This document shows positions 43,359-53,526 of a stretch of DNA of 64,000 nt, in pieces. The stretch spans positions 1 to 64,000 of the forward strand of contig NCHB01000001.1 in assembly GCA_002281755.1 (NCBI GenBank). The letters run 5' to 3'. How positions within the stretch are numbered: the first letter of the stretch is position 1; each line of letters starts with the position of its first letter. The notes under the pieces are model-generated. The model made no database searches and was not told the origin of the DNA. It saw only the letters and a list, made by a program, of their open reading frames with translations. The DNA comes from Sulfurovum sp. 16-42-52. GTDB lineage: Bacteria; Campylobacterota; Campylobacteria; Campylobacterales; Sulfurovaceae. The position numbers were made by a program, and so were the translations under genes.

Positions 43359-44324
43359 CTACGGTATCGGTACGGCTGCTAAAATCTTGCTGATGATCGT
43401 ATCGACATTCACTTCTTCAGCCTGTGCCTCATAAGAGAGGATGATGCGGTGACGCAGTACCTCTTTGGCGATGTAGGCTACTTCCATGGGTGAGACATAG
43501 TCTTTTCCTTTGAGATACGCAATGGCGCGCGCAGCTTTGTACATATCGATACTCGCACGCGGGCTGGCTCCAAACTCAATGTAAGCTTCAAGCTCTTCTA
43601 GCCCATGCGCTTTAGGGTTTCGTGTTGCTGCGACCAATTCGATGATGTATTTTTCTATCTCTTCATCCATGTGAACTTTGAGCGCTTCTTCTCTGATTTG
43701 GTTCAAGTCTTCTCGTGTGGCTACTTGATGGATGGTCTCAAAGGTATTGTTTGCAGCCCGTCTTGCTATCTCGAGTTCTTCTTCTTTGGTGTTGTAGCCC
43801 ACCACGATTTTCATCATAAACCTGTCAAGCTGTGCTTCAGGAAGCTCATACGCACCCTCTTGTTCGACTGGGTTTTGGGTTGCCATGACCAAAAAAGGAA
43901 GATCAAGCTTAAAGGTCTCATCGCCGATAGTCACCTGTCGCTCTTGCATCACTTCAAGTAGCGCCGACTGCACTTTTGCAGGAGCACGGTTGATTTCATC
44001 TGCTAGTAAGAGGTTGGTAAACACCGGACCTTTTTTGATTTTAAAACTGTTATGTGAAGGGTCATAAATCTCTGTACCGATGATATCTGAAGGCAGTAGG
44101 TCAGGGGTAAACTGCACACGTTTAAAGTCAAGCCCAAGGGTTTTTGCCAAAGCATTGACCGCAGTGGTTTTAGCTAGTCCAGGAACACCTTCAAGCAGGA
44201 TGTGCCCTCTACAAATAAGCCCTGCCAAAAGCCCTTCAACCATCTTCTCCTGTCCCACAAGCACTTTTGAAATCTCTGTTTTAATCGTCTGTATGATTTG
44301 ACTCACTGTACGCTCCTGCTTCAT
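43359..44324 (-). CDS. MoxR family AAA+ ATPase
   Basis: 321-residue ATPase, first gene of the Bat cluster. Walker A is LLEGVPGLAKTTAVNALAK (about 36-54), Walker B LLADEINRAPAKVQSALLEV (about 103-122), sensor 1 in PFLVMATQNPVEQEG, and the C-terminal lid follows. MoxR ATPases remodel partners bound by VWA proteins such as BatA/BatB. Same strand as the kinase/regulator pair upstream, with a 79-bp gap. Confidence 0.94.
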   Translation of the reverse strand: MKQERTVSQIIQTIKTEISKVLVGQEKMVEGLLAGLICRGHILLEGVPGLAKTTAVNALAKTLGLDFKRVQFTPDLLPSDIIGTEIYDPSHNSFKIKKGPVFTNLLLADEINRAPAKVQSALLEVMQERQVTIGDETFKLDLPFLVMATQNPVEQEGAYELPEAQLDRFMMKIVVGYNTKEEELEIARRAANNTFETIHQVATREDLNQIREEALKVHMDEEIEKYIIELVAATRNPKAHGLEELEAYIEFGASPRASIDMYKAARAIAYLKGKDYVSPMEVAYIAKEVLRHRIILSYEAQAEEVNVDTIISKILAAVPIP

Positions 44325-44403
44325 TTTCTTAAGGGTATATTTGAAAAAAGTATAGTGACATGAAGTTAATTGAAAGTAAACACTTAGAGTCGCAAATCAG
44401 GGG

Positions 44404-45117
44404 TTAAGAGGATCTGACTTCTAAAGCATAGCCTATCTTACTGTAAGAGACGATGGGCAAATCCGGCAAAAGTTTACGCACCGAATAAACCAACGTCCGC
44501 AAAGTAGAATCAGAGACAAAATCATCTTTCCACAAGTAGGCTATTAGGGTGTCGTAGCGTACGGTGGTGTTAATGTTTTGAACCAACAGTTCAATAAAGA
44601 GTCCCTGCTTTTTATTGAGCTTCACCGCCTGCCCATCATAGTACAACACCTGCTGCTCTGTAGAATAACAATAAAAGTTGCCAATCATAATACGGGATGC
44701 ACTCTCTTTGGGGACTGCCCTAGAGATGCTTGCTGTCTGGACGGCAAAGCGTTTGAACGCTATCTGCACCGTTACCAGTACTTCTTTACTTGAAAAGGGT
44801 TTGCCTATAAAGCCGTAAGGTGCCAGCTCCAAAAGCTCTTCAAGTGTGGCATCATCTGAATGCGCAGTAATGAACACGATGGGCAGTGTATAGGTCTCTA
44901 AAATCTTCCTTGCCAGCTGTATGCCATCCATAGCCCCTTTGATGTTGATATCCATCAAAATCATATCGCATGCTATCTGCCCGAGAGCTTGGAGTGTATC
45001 AGTGGCATTGTCAAAACACCCTGAAATCTGAACATCCTGCTGCAAGAGGATATCTTGCAAATATCGCTGTGTGATGGCTTCATCTTCGACGATAACGACA
45101 TGTTTGGGAAATGACAT
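44404..45117 (-). CDS. Response regulator with winged-helix output domain
   Basis: 237 residues. Receiver with the acidic pair Glu11-Asp12, phospho-acceptor Asp56 (MILMDINIKG), Thr in VFITAHSDD and Lys in GFIGKPFSS: complete for phosphorylation. The C-terminal part (about 140-235) is an OmpR-type winged helix (KKQGLFIELLVQN, STLRTLVYSVRKLL). GGAGG precedes the ATG. It is encoded directly after a histidine kinase that is its likely partner. Target genes unknown; the Bat cluster immediately downstream is a candidate. Confidence 0.88.
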   Translation of the reverse strand: MSFPKHVVIVEDEAITQRYLQDILLQQDVQISGCFDNATDTLQALGQIACDMILMDINIKGAMDGIQLARKILETYTLPIVFITAHSDDATLEELLELAPYGFIGKPFSSKEVLVTVQIAFKRFAVQTASISRAVPKESASRIMIGNFYCYSTEQQVLYYDGQAVKLNKKQGLFIELLVQNINTTVRYDTLIAYLWKDDFVSDSTLRTLVYSVRKLLPDLPIVSYSKIGYALEVRSS

Positions 45118-45119
45118 AC

Positions 45120-46277
45120 CTACGCCTCCTTCGCATCAAAATAAATGACGATTTTCACCCCGTCTTTTCCATCGATATCGATCGTGCCATGGGGCAGCGT
45201 GGCACTGAGGTCTTTGATGAGTGTGACCCCCAAAGATTGGAATGATTTTGAGGTGTCATACCCTTTGCCGTTGTCTTCTATGCTCAAACGGTAGCGTTTG
45301 CCTTCAGGCTTCAACGAGATACTAATCGTGCCTTCTTTTTCATCAAAGGCATGTTCGATGGCATTGGTGACGGCTTCGTTGAAGATAAGCCCCAGATTCA
45401 TCGCTATCTTCATATGCACCCTGATAGGGTCTATGTCGGTGAGAATGCTGTGTTCGGTATAGGTTTGCAGGTTTTGGGCTATCTCTTCAAGGTATGCTTG
45501 GATGTCCACCTCTTCATAGGAGTGGTTGGAGTAGAGATTTTTATGCATCATACTCATCGCTTTGAGTCTGTCTACATGGGTTTCAAACATCTTTTTGTAT
45601 TTGGGATCATCGATCTTAAATGCCTGTCCCTCAAGCAGACTCATCACTACCTGCATATTGTTTTTGGTTCGGTGGTGCACCTCTTTGAAGAGGATTTTGT
45701 TCTCTTCAAGGGCAATGTTGAGCCGTTGCTCATACGAACTTCGCTCACTTTCGATGATAAAGACCATATATGAAATCGCCAGATACCCCAACACAATCTG
45801 CGAAAGCAGCTCCCATTCGTACACAAACTTAAAACCCGTCACATACGAAAAAAGAGGGATAAACAACAAGATAACAAACATGTTGGTACTCCATCTGATG
45901 CCCTTTTTAACACCCAGAAAGAAGAAAACAAAGATTGGCAGAGTAGCCAACCAAAACAAAGAGAGTTCAGGGTCCTGATCGGGTACGATAAGTGACATCG
46001 AAAGCAAAAAAGTCAGCGCACCCAGTATCATATAGGAACTGTAGGTTACAGAGATATAATGCGGAAAGACAAGATAGGCAACCATCAAGATAAAGACAAT
46101 AAAAAGTTCAACAAAGAGCATCGTATAATAACCCTGAATCAGGTTTTCATACGCATACAACAACATCACAAATGAACCGACAAAAATAAAAAGATTGACC
46201 ATCGTAGCTCTTAGTCTATCACGGCTTTTGGGGGTAAAATACTTGCCTTTTAAGACTTCTTCTTCAAAAAAACCCAA
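45120..46277 (-). CDS. Membrane histidine kinase of the HisKA_2 type
   Basis: 385 residues. The N-terminal half has six to seven membrane helices (about 25-190), without an obvious ligand domain. It is followed by a HisKA_2 dimerisation domain with the phospho-His motif KEVHHRTKNNMQVVMSLLEG (about 198-217) and an HATPase domain with FNEAVTNAIEHAF, IEDNGKGYD and LGVTLIKDLSATL. The start is TTG, supported by AAAGGAG 7 nt upstream. HisKA_2 kinases are most often paired with other outputs than the OmpR-like regulator next to it. The signal sensed is unknown. Confidence 0.87.
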   Translation of the reverse strand: MGFFEEEVLKGKYFTPKSRDRLRATMVNLFIFVGSFVMLLYAYENLIQGYYTMLFVELFIVFILMVAYLVFPHYISVTYSSYMILGALTFLLSMSLIVPDQDPELSLFWLATLPIFVFFFLGVKKGIRWSTNMFVILLFIPLFSYVTGFKFVYEWELLSQIVLGYLAISYMVFIIESERSSYEQRLNIALEENKILFKEVHHRTKNNMQVVMSLLEGQAFKIDDPKYKKMFETHVDRLKAMSMMHKNLYSNHSYEEVDIQAYLEEIAQNLQTYTEHSILTDIDPIRVHMKIAMNLGLIFNEAVTNAIEHAFDEKEGTISISLKPEGKRYRLSIEDNGKGYDTSKSFQSLGVTLIKDLSATLPHGTIDIDGKDGVKIVIYFDAKEA

Positions 46278-46339
46278 ACACGCTCCTTTGGTACTTTTAC
46301 TGTTTAAAGTATAGTCTTAGGCGTATTAGTATTGGCTGA

Positions 46340-49312
46340 TTAGTGTTTCAGATATCCCATCGCCGTAGCGATGATGTCATCGTCATCTTTAGAGCGTGAC
46401 TTGAGCACCACTCTCTCTTTTGCCTCATCTGTAAATTCTATAAATACATTTTCGCCATATGAAGAGACTTTAGAGATACCCTGCCCTCGTGCCAACACTT
46501 TCATGACAATCACATCGATAAACTGACGGGTAATCACATCCAGTTTCCCAAAACGATCAGCTATCTCAGCCTCTATCTCATACACTTCACCGACATTCTC
46601 ACACAAGGAAAGCCGTCTGTAAAGCTCCAGCCTCAGTCTGTCTTCTTCTATCAGTTCTTCATTGAGGTAGGCGTTTATAGAGAGCTTCATGTCGATGCTG
46701 TGGGCGACCGCCTGATGACCGCCTGAGAGCTCCTTGATGGCATCTTCAAGCATCCTTAGGTAAAGTGAGTAGCCTATCTGTTTGATGTGCCCTGATTGTG
46801 CTTCACCAATGATATTTCCCCCACCGCGTATCTCAAGGTCATGAAACGCCAGTACCGCGCCACTTCCCAGATCCGAGTGTGATTCAAGTGCCAGCAGACG
46901 GCGTTTAGCATTATCCGTCAAACGCTCTTTATCGGTGACCATAAAGTAACAGTACCCTTCTTTGCCCCCGCGCCCGACTCGTCCACGAAGCTGATGCAAA
47001 TCTGCGATACCAAAACTATCTGCTCCATCGACTATCATTGTATTGGCATGAGGCATATGGATACCTGATTCGACGATGGAAGTCGAAAGCAGGACATCAT
47101 ATTCACCGTCTTCAAAGCGCATCATCTCATCTTCGGTCTCTTTGGCAGAGATTTTGGAGTGCAGTACAGCGATGCGAAGTTTAGGCAAGAGTGCCAAAAG
47201 ATCTTTTTTCTTCTCTTGTATGCCTGCGATGGAGTTAAAGACATAAAATATCTGCCCGCCTCTACGCATCTCACGCAGCAACGCTTCTTTGATGACCTTG
47301 TCATCGTAACTCTTCACAAAAGTGCGCACACCTTGACGCTCTGTTGGAGGGGTCAAGATTTCAGAGAATGACTTGACATCAGAGAGTGCCAAGTTCAAAG
47401 AGCGCGGTATCGGTGTAGCCGACATGGAAAGCAGATGCACATCAATCGCCATCTCTTTAAGTGCTTCTTTTTGCTTGACCCCAAATTTATGCTCTTCATC
47501 GATGATGACCAGTGCAAGGTTTTTAAACTTCGCCCCAAGAAGCGCATGCGTACCCACCACCACATTGATTGTACCCTCTTCAAGCCCTCTTAATGTCAGC
47601 GTTTTTTCTTTAGCGGTAGAAAACCTGTCCAGTTTAGCCACTTTGATGCCATGCCCATGAAATCGTTCTTTGAGACTTTTGTAATGTTGGGAGCTGAGTA
47701 GCGTGGTAGGAGCTATCATCATTGCCTGATAGCCGTTTTTGACCGCTACAAACATCCCGTTCATCGCCACTTCAGTCTTACCAAAGCCTACATCGGCTGA
47801 GAGCAGTCTGTCCATCATACGACCGCTGGACATATCATCCAGCATATCAAAGATGGCACGTTCCTGATCTTCCGTGTGCACAAAACCTGCTTGCGCCATA
47901 AAGATGGCATGCTCTTCCAAATGACGGTCAAGCACAATACCCGCTTTAAGATGCCGCTGTGCCGAGAGGTGGATGATTTGTGAGGCGATGGCAAAGAGTT
48001 TTTCGCGTACTTGGGCTTTGAGTTTTTTGAAACTCGCTTTACCCATACGATCCAGCGCAGGCAAAGCGCCCCCTTCAGCCACATAACGGTCGATGACTTC
48101 AAGGTTTGAGACAGGTATCAGCAACGCATCCTCATTTTGGTAATGCAGCACCACAAACTCACTCCATGCGCCCAGCACTTCGCGTTTTTCGATACCTCTA
48201 AAAATACCCACGCCATAGTTTTCGTGCACCACATAGTCACCCACTCTAAGTTCATCAAGTACGATGCTGGCTTTTTTTACTTTTTTGCGCTTAAGCGGTT
48301 TATTGAGTGAAAGGATGAGCTTCTCTTTGCCCAATAGATTGATGATCCCCTCTTGATACACAAAGGTGATGTTTTCAAAAGAGTCCAGCTGTGAACTGCG
48401 CACAATGCTCTCATTTTTAGCGATAATTGTAATCTGCTTGTCTTGATGTGATTGAAGAAGCTTATTGGGGTCTATGGCTTCTAAGTCACGGTATTTTTTA
48501 CTCTCTGGTATCTGTGGAAGCAAAAAAGATTTTCGTGGTACAAGTGGTGTATCAAACGCATACAACTCTTTAAGCTCTTCATCTAAAGATGAAATCAATA
48601 CACTCTCAAAGACCTCCAGCGCGTTGTGTGCTAACTCATCGAGATGCCACACGCCCAACGAATCGATATCTTTCACAAAAGTATCGTACTTGCTATACTG
48701 CGTTCTGTTTTTAAGTGCTTCATATTGGGTTGCATCTAAGGCTAAAAACGCGGGGCTAAAAGTAAAGCCCTCCAACTCTTCACCAAGGCGTTTTTGAGAC
48801 CCCTCATCATAATAATCAATCGCCTCTACTTCTTCATCAAACAAAGAGATACGGTACGGTTTTTCGGCATCGATGGGGAAAATATCAATAATATCACCCC
48901 TAAAAGAGACTTCACCACCACTGGCTGCAATATCGGTAAAATGATACCCCCAATAGTAAAGCATCTCTTTAAGCTCACTAAGACTGAGTGTGTCACCAAA
49001 GTTAATAGTATGGTACGCGAAACACTCTGGTTTAGGAAAAGGTATCAACGCGGTTCTAAAGGGCGAGATAAGCACTTTTTTGTGAGCACTAGCATAAAAA
49101 GAAGCCAATCCAAGAAACATCGCCTGCACTTCTTCTTGATAGGAGCGCATATCTTCACCCAAAGCCACACGGATATCGGGCAACATAAACGCTTCAAATC
49201 CAAGTAGCGTAGCGATGTCGCGTACCTGAACTGCTTCTTTGTCATCTTTGCAGATAAGCAGTTTTGTCTCTTGTAGCCCTTCTAGGTATTCGTAACTATT
49301 ACTTTGAGTCAT
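46340..49312 (-). CDS. mfd: Transcription-repair coupling factor Mfd
   Basis: Removes stalled RNA polymerase at DNA damage and recruits UvrA. About 990 residues, shorter than E. coli Mfd (1148) but normal for this phylum. UvrB-like N-terminal module, then the RNAP-interacting domain (GDYVVHENYGVGIFRGIEKR), SF2 motor with Walker A LSADVGFGKTEVAMNGMFVA, DEEH box (IIDEEHKFGVKQ), QLRGRVGRGGKEGYCYF motif VI, and a C-terminal TRCF domain. ATG at 49312 with GAGG upstream; overlaps folC by 14 nt. Confidence 0.96.
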   Translation of the reverse strand: MTQSNSYEYLEGLQETKLLICKDDKEAVQVRDIATLLGFEAFMLPDIRVALGEDMRSYQEEVQAMFLGLASFYASAHKKVLISPFRTALIPFPKPECFAYHTINFGDTLSLSELKEMLYYWGYHFTDIAASGGEVSFRGDIIDIFPIDAEKPYRISLFDEEVEAIDYYDEGSQKRLGEELEGFTFSPAFLALDATQYEALKNRTQYSKYDTFVKDIDSLGVWHLDELAHNALEVFESVLISSLDEELKELYAFDTPLVPRKSFLLPQIPESKKYRDLEAIDPNKLLQSHQDKQITIIAKNESIVRSSQLDSFENITFVYQEGIINLLGKEKLILSLNKPLKRKKVKKASIVLDELRVGDYVVHENYGVGIFRGIEKREVLGAWSEFVVLHYQNEDALLIPVSNLEVIDRYVAEGGALPALDRMGKASFKKLKAQVREKLFAIASQIIHLSAQRHLKAGIVLDRHLEEHAIFMAQAGFVHTEDQERAIFDMLDDMSSGRMMDRLLSADVGFGKTEVAMNGMFVAVKNGYQAMMIAPTTLLSSQHYKSLKERFHGHGIKVAKLDRFSTAKEKTLTLRGLEEGTINVVVGTHALLGAKFKNLALVIIDEEHKFGVKQKEALKEMAIDVHLLSMSATPIPRSLNLALSDVKSFSEILTPPTERQGVRTFVKSYDDKVIKEALLREMRRGGQIFYVFNSIAGIQEKKKDLLALLPKLRIAVLHSKISAKETEDEMMRFEDGEYDVLLSTSIVESGIHMPHANTMIVDGADSFGIADLHQLRGRVGRGGKEGYCYFMVTDKERLTDNAKRRLLALESHSDLGSGAVLAFHDLEIRGGGNIIGEAQSGHIKQIGYSLYLRMLEDAIKELSGGHQAVAHSIDMKLSINAYLNEELIEEDRLRLELYRRLSLCENVGEVYEIEAEIADRFGKLDVITRQFIDVIVMKVLARGQGISKVSSYGENVFIEFTDEAKERVVLKSRSKDDDDIIATAMGYLKH

Positions 49313-50444
49313 CAAACCTCTTTAAAAATGCCTCTACGACATAAAATGAACCAAATACCAAATAGTGATCCTCTTTATCTAGTGTATCATCAAAATAACC
49401 ATACGGCATTCCGACCCTTTTAAGTGCCTCTTCTATACTGCTCAGTGTTGCTGCTCTTTGTGTCTCTATGGGAAGTATCAGAACCCGTTTGACTTTAGGC
49501 TTAAGGATACGCAACACCGTTTCATAATCCTTATCATCCAAACTGTTGTAAATAAGCACAACCTTGTCATCCAGTGCTTCTACTAATGCCATGGCTGCCA
49601 AAGGATTGTGCCCTACATCGATGCGGACATTGTCTTGCAGAGGGTAAAAGCGTCCGAAAAGTTCCAAATCCTGCAAAGAAGCAACATCATAAACTATGCC
49701 CAATATTTTCAAAGCCTCTAGTGCCACAGAGGCATTTTGAGCCAGATACCCGCTCCATCCTTTTTGTTTGGCAAGGGCTTTCATTGCATCATTTGGCACG
49801 CTTGCATAGTGAAGGTCAGCACCTTTTTGTAGACATATCTTTTGTGCTACCTGCACCACCTCATCATACACCTGTGGAGCCAAAAGCATCTGTGTTTGGA
49901 TGCTGTTGATTTTGGTAGTGGCTATGGCTTCGATGCTTTCACCCAAAAAAGCCTGATGGTCTAACCCGATGGGGGTGATGATGCTAAGGAGCTTATCGCA
50001 AACATTGGTCGCATCATGCTCTCCACCCAGTCCTGCTTCAAGTACTATCAAATCAAGCGTTTCAAATGCCACCAGTGCCAAGAGCGTCGTGTACTCAAAA
50101 TAGCTCAGCCCTTCGCTCACCTCTTGACCTAGTATGACAAAGAGTTTTTGATGTGCCACCTCAAGCATAACATCAGAACTCTCTTCACCGTTTAGCCAAA
50201 TACGCTCGTTAAACCGTAAAATGTGCGGTGAAGAAAAATGCCCCACACTCAAACCACTTTTATAGGCTGCATGCGCAAGTACTCTGCCCGTTGTACCTTT
50301 ACCATTTGTGCCTACGATGTGCACTGTTTTGGGGTGGCGTATCTGTGGTTTGAGCAAAGCATACGCCAGATGGATACGCCCATAGTCTATCTCTTTATAG
50401 TAAAGCGGTTTGGACTCGATGAACGTTTCAAAACAAGGTATCAT
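49299..50444 (-). CDS. folC: Folylpolyglutamate/dihydrofolate synthase
   Basis: Mur-ligase family enzyme that adds glutamate to folate; in bacteria usually also dihydrofolate synthase. 381 residues. ATP loop HIVGTNGKGTTGRVLAHAA (about 42-60), FSSPHILRFNERIWLNGEE, LLALVAFETLDLIVLEAGLGGEHDATN and IGLDHQAFLGESIEAIA. Overlaps lptE at ATGA and mfd at its 3' end, so the group is probably one transcript. Confidence 0.92.
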   Translation of the reverse strand: MIPCFETFIESKPLYYKEIDYGRIHLAYALLKPQIRHPKTVHIVGTNGKGTTGRVLAHAAYKSGLSVGHFSSPHILRFNERIWLNGEESSDVMLEVAHQKLFVILGQEVSEGLSYFEYTTLLALVAFETLDLIVLEAGLGGEHDATNVCDKLLSIITPIGLDHQAFLGESIEAIATTKINSIQTQMLLAPQVYDEVVQVAQKICLQKGADLHYASVPNDAMKALAKQKGWSGYLAQNASVALEALKILGIVYDVASLQDLELFGRFYPLQDNVRIDVGHNPLAAMALVEALDDKVVLIYNSLDDKDYETVLRILKPKVKRVLILPIETQRAATLSSIEEALKRVGMPYGYFDDTLDKEDHYLVFGSFYVVEAFLKRFDDSK

Positions 50445-50965
50445 TTAGCCTCTTTGAGTATCCCTTTGGCACTGACATACGCCAAAAACTCATCCATCCC
50501 TTTCTCAAGCCCTTTACGAAGTGCTTCTATCCTGATAGCCGAAGAAGCAAGCGAACTCTCTTCGATGTCAGACTCCACGATACTTGTGATGTCTTTACTC
50601 ATCTTTCCTTCTTTCGTTACCATCTCAAAATGCATCCGCACCGTCACCAGATAGCGTGTCACATACCCGTTGGCATATGCCAGTGGCACAAAAGTACTTC
50701 CCGCGTAGGTAACATGGATTTGGCTCTGCGCTTGCTCCTTGGAGACAACCTGACCCTTGAAGCGCGTATACACCATACGGTTCATCTCATCTCTTACAAA
50801 CGGTGCATTTTCAGGCTCAACCCTGTCTACATAGACTTTGATATACACTTTGTCCGAAAAGACATTTTGAATGACCTGCGAAGAAGGCTTATAGCCACAA
50901 GATACCAATAGCAGGGCTATGAGAGTGAATAGTGAATAGTGAATAGTGAATAGTTTATTTGTCAT
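50441..50965 (-). CDS. lptE: LPS-assembly lipoprotein LptE-like
   Basis: 174-residue lipoprotein; signal peptide with lipobox LLVSC (Cys23). The mature part has the pattern of LptE: CGYKPSSQVIQNVFSDKVYIKVYVD, GYVTRYLVTVRMHFEM, then a helical C terminus (ASSAIRIEALRKGLEKGMDEFLAYV). LptE plugs the LptD pore that places LPS in the outer leaflet. Codons 5-14 are four copies of a heptamer repeat. Same order as in Campylobacter (leuS-lptE-folC-mfd). Confidence 0.8.
   Translation of the reverse strand: MTNKLFTIHYSLFTLIALLLVSCGYKPSSQVIQNVFSDKVYIKVYVDRVEPENAPFVRDEMNRMVYTRFKGQVVSKEQAQSQIHVTYAGSTFVPLAYANGYVTRYLVTVRMHFEMVTKEGKMSKDITSIVESDIEESSLASSAIRIEALRKGLEKGMDEFLAYVSAKGILKEAK
50925..50952. repeat. 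lptE: Four-copy heptamer repeat inside lptE
   Basis: GTGAATA repeated four times on the plus strand (50925-50952), read as TATTCAC on the coding strand and encoding part of LFTIHYSLFT in the signal peptide. Seven is not a multiple of three, so gain or loss of a unit shifts the frame. Confidence 0.95.
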
Positions 50966-50974
50966 CTCGATTTC

Positions 50975-53416
50975 TTAGTTTGGTTTCACAGCAAGATTTA
51001 CCAGTTTACCGGGTACAACCACTTCTTTGAGTATCGTCATCCCCTCAAGCCATTTTGCACCTGCCTCTTTTGCTGCTGCGAGGACTTCTTCTTGTGCTGC
51101 ACTAGCAGCCATCTCTATCTCCACGCGTTTTTTACCGCCTATCATCACCACATACACAAAATTCTCTTGCACAAACACTTCTTCTTTGACTTCCAAGATA
51201 CGCTGCAAATTTTTGCGTGCAAACAAAACTTCACTTAATTCTGTCGTCACATGCGGGATAATCGGTTCAAGAAGGTTCAACATGATGTACATCCCTTCTG
51301 TCCACACCAGCGCGTTGTCTTGTTTGTCCAGCGCATTAAGCGCTTCCATACAGGCTGCGATGAGTGTATTGAATGAAAACGATTTTTCGTACACATCGCT
51401 AGACTTTTGCAAGGCTTCATATACTTTGACACGCGCCAACTTAGACTCTTTCGAGAGTGCTGCCTGCTCAATCTGTGGCAGCGTAGACTGTGTCACTTTT
51501 GCCTGTCTGTCATACAGCCTCTTGATGAACCGAAACGCCCCCTCGACAGCGGAGTCATTCCACTCCAACTCTTTGGCAGGTGGCGCGGCAAAAAGCGTAA
51601 AGAGTCTAGCTGTATCTGCACCGTATTTTTCCACCAGTGCATCAGGGTCAACGGTATTGCCTTTAGATTTAGACATCTTGGCACCGTCCATCAGCACCAT
51701 TCCTTGTGTGAGTAGATTTTCAAACGGCTCATCGATGTTATGGTAGCCCAAATCACGCAACACTTTCGTGAAAAATCGCGCATAGAGCAAGTGCAAAATC
51801 GCGTGTTCTATCCCCCCGATATACTGATCAACCCCCAACCAATAATTGGCATCTTCTTTGTCTATGCCCGTTGTGTTCCATTTATTGGGATGGGTTGCGT
51901 AGCGGAACTGATACCAGCTTGACTGCACAAAAGTATCGAGTGTATCGGTCTCTCTTATCGCCTCTTTCCCACACACAGGACAAGTACAGTGTTTCCATGT
52001 CGGATGGTTTTCTAGCGGATTGCCCTCACCGGTTATCTCTACATCTTCAGGTAAAGCGATGGGAAGATTTTCCACTCTCTCAGGCACAAGCCCACAGTGT
52101 TTACAATGCACAAACGGTATGGGCGCTCCCCAGTAACGCTGACGGCTCACACCCCAGTTTCGTAGCCTGTAGTTGGTTGTCCCCTTGCCAAATCCCGCCT
52201 CTTCAAACATCCCGATGATCTTCGCTTTGGATTCATAGTTGCCCAATCCCGTAAACGCAGCTGAGTCAATCAACGCCCCCTCAAGTGTATAAGGCAGCGA
52301 CTCTCCTCCGCTAATGACACGCTTAACAGGCAGCGCGTATTTACTTGCAAACTCAAAGTCTCTCTCATCATGCGCAGGCACTGCCATCACCGCACCGCCA
52401 CCATACGAAGCAAGCACGAAGTTAGCCGTCCACACGGGTATCTCTTCCCCCGTCAAAGGATGGATGACTGTAATCCCAAGCGCATAGCCCTCTTTGTCCG
52501 CCTGTGCTCTTTCGCGTTCTGTCATATTGGCTATGACACCAATTTTAGCCACAATCTCCTCGTCCAACAGTGCATTATCACAAAGGTATTTAGTGATGGG
52601 GTGTTCTGCCGCAAGTGCGGAGTAAGTCACACCGTAAATCGTATCGGGTCTGGTGGTAAAGACAGTATAACGCTCAAAATGCCCGCCAAGTTTTTCTTTG
52701 GAACTTGCGCTTAACTCAAAGCTAAACTCCAAGCCCTGCGATTTGCCTATCCAGTTGTTTTGCATCGTAAGCACTTGAGAAGGCCATTTGCCCTCAAGCA
52801 ACTTCAAATCACCCAACAACTCATCGGCGTACTTGATGATGTCAAGATAATACCCTGGCATCTCTTTAAGCTGCACCGCATTGTCACAACGCCAACAACA
52901 GCCCTCTTCTACTTGTTCATTCGCCAATACCGTATGGCAGGACTCACACCAGTTAACTGTAGTGGACTCTCTATAAAGCAGCTTTTGCTCAAACATCTTG
53001 ATGATAAACTCTTGCTCCCACTTGGTGTACAGCACATCACAGGTCGCAAATTCGCGTGTTTTAGAAAACGAAAGTCCCAAAGTATTGAGCTCTTTTCTCA
53101 TGTAGTCGATGTTGGAGTACGTCCACTCTTTAGGGTGACGACCGTGTTTGATGGCGGCATTTTCAGCAGGCATCCCAAAAGCATCCCAGCCTATGGGATG
53201 CAGCACATTCAGGTTTTGTTTTCTGTAGTAACGCGCAAACGCATCCCCAATGGCATAATTGCGTACATGCCCCATGTGTAAACGCCCTGAGGGAAACGGG
53301 AACATCGATAAGATGTATTTTTTCTTCCGCTCATACCCATCATCCGGCTCAAACGCCTTCTCATCATCCCATTTTTGCTGCCACTTGGCTTCAATCTCAC
53401 TTGGATTGTAACTCAT
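50975..53416 (-). CDS. leuS: Leucyl-tRNA synthetase
   Basis: Class I synthetase with editing domain, 813 residues. The HIGH motif is [17 protein letters not shown] (about 38-54), the KMSKS loop is [20 protein letters not shown] near 560-580, the zinc-ribbon Cys occur in [22 protein letters not shown] and CKHCGLVPE, and the CP1 editing domain lies between. The C-terminal anticodon and tail domains are complete. Confidence 0.97.
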   Translation of the reverse strand: MSYNPSEIEAKWQQKWDDEKAFEPDDGYERKKKYILSMFPFPSGRLHMGHVRNYAIGDAFARYYRKQNLNVLHPIGWDAFGMPAENAAIKHGRHPKEWTYSNIDYMRKELNTLGLSFSKTREFATCDVLYTKWEQEFIIKMFEQKLLYRESTTVNWCESCHTVLANEQVEEGCCWRCDNAVQLKEMPGYYLDIIKYADELLGDLKLLEGKWPSQVLTMQNNWIGKSQGLEFSFELSASSKEKLGGHFERYTVFTTRPDTIYGVTYSALAAEHPITKYLCDNALLDEEIVAKIGVIANMTERERAQADKEGYALGITVIHPLTGEEIPVWTANFVLASYGGGAVMAVPAHDERDFEFASKYALPVKRVISGGESLPYTLEGALIDSAAFTGLGNYESKAKIIGMFEEAGFGKGTTNYRLRNWGVSRQRYWGAPIPFVHCKHCGLVPERVENLPIALPEDVEITGEGNPLENHPTWKHCTCPVCGKEAIRETDTLDTFVQSSWYQFRYATHPNKWNTTGIDKEDANYWLGVDQYIGGIEHAILHLLYARFFTKVLRDLGYHNIDEPFENLLTQGMVLMDGAKMSKSKGNTVDPDALVEKYGADTARLFTLFAAPPAKELEWNDSAVEGAFRFIKRLYDRQAKVTQSTLPQIEQAALSKESKLARVKVYEALQKSSDVYEKSFSFNTLIAACMEALNALDKQDNALVWTEGMYIMLNLLEPIIPHVTTELSEVLFARKNLQRILEVKEEVFVQENFVYVVMIGGKKRVEIEMAASAAQEEVLAAAKEAGAKWLEGMTILKEVVVPGKLVNLAVKPN

Positions 53417-53526
53417 TTTTTATCATCTTTGTGTTGGTATCTAAAGAAAAGGATTATAACCAAGATGGGGTTAGATGCTTCTGTAGCATCTTTACAAAAG
53501 CAAGGAATGATAAGAGTGTATCCCTT

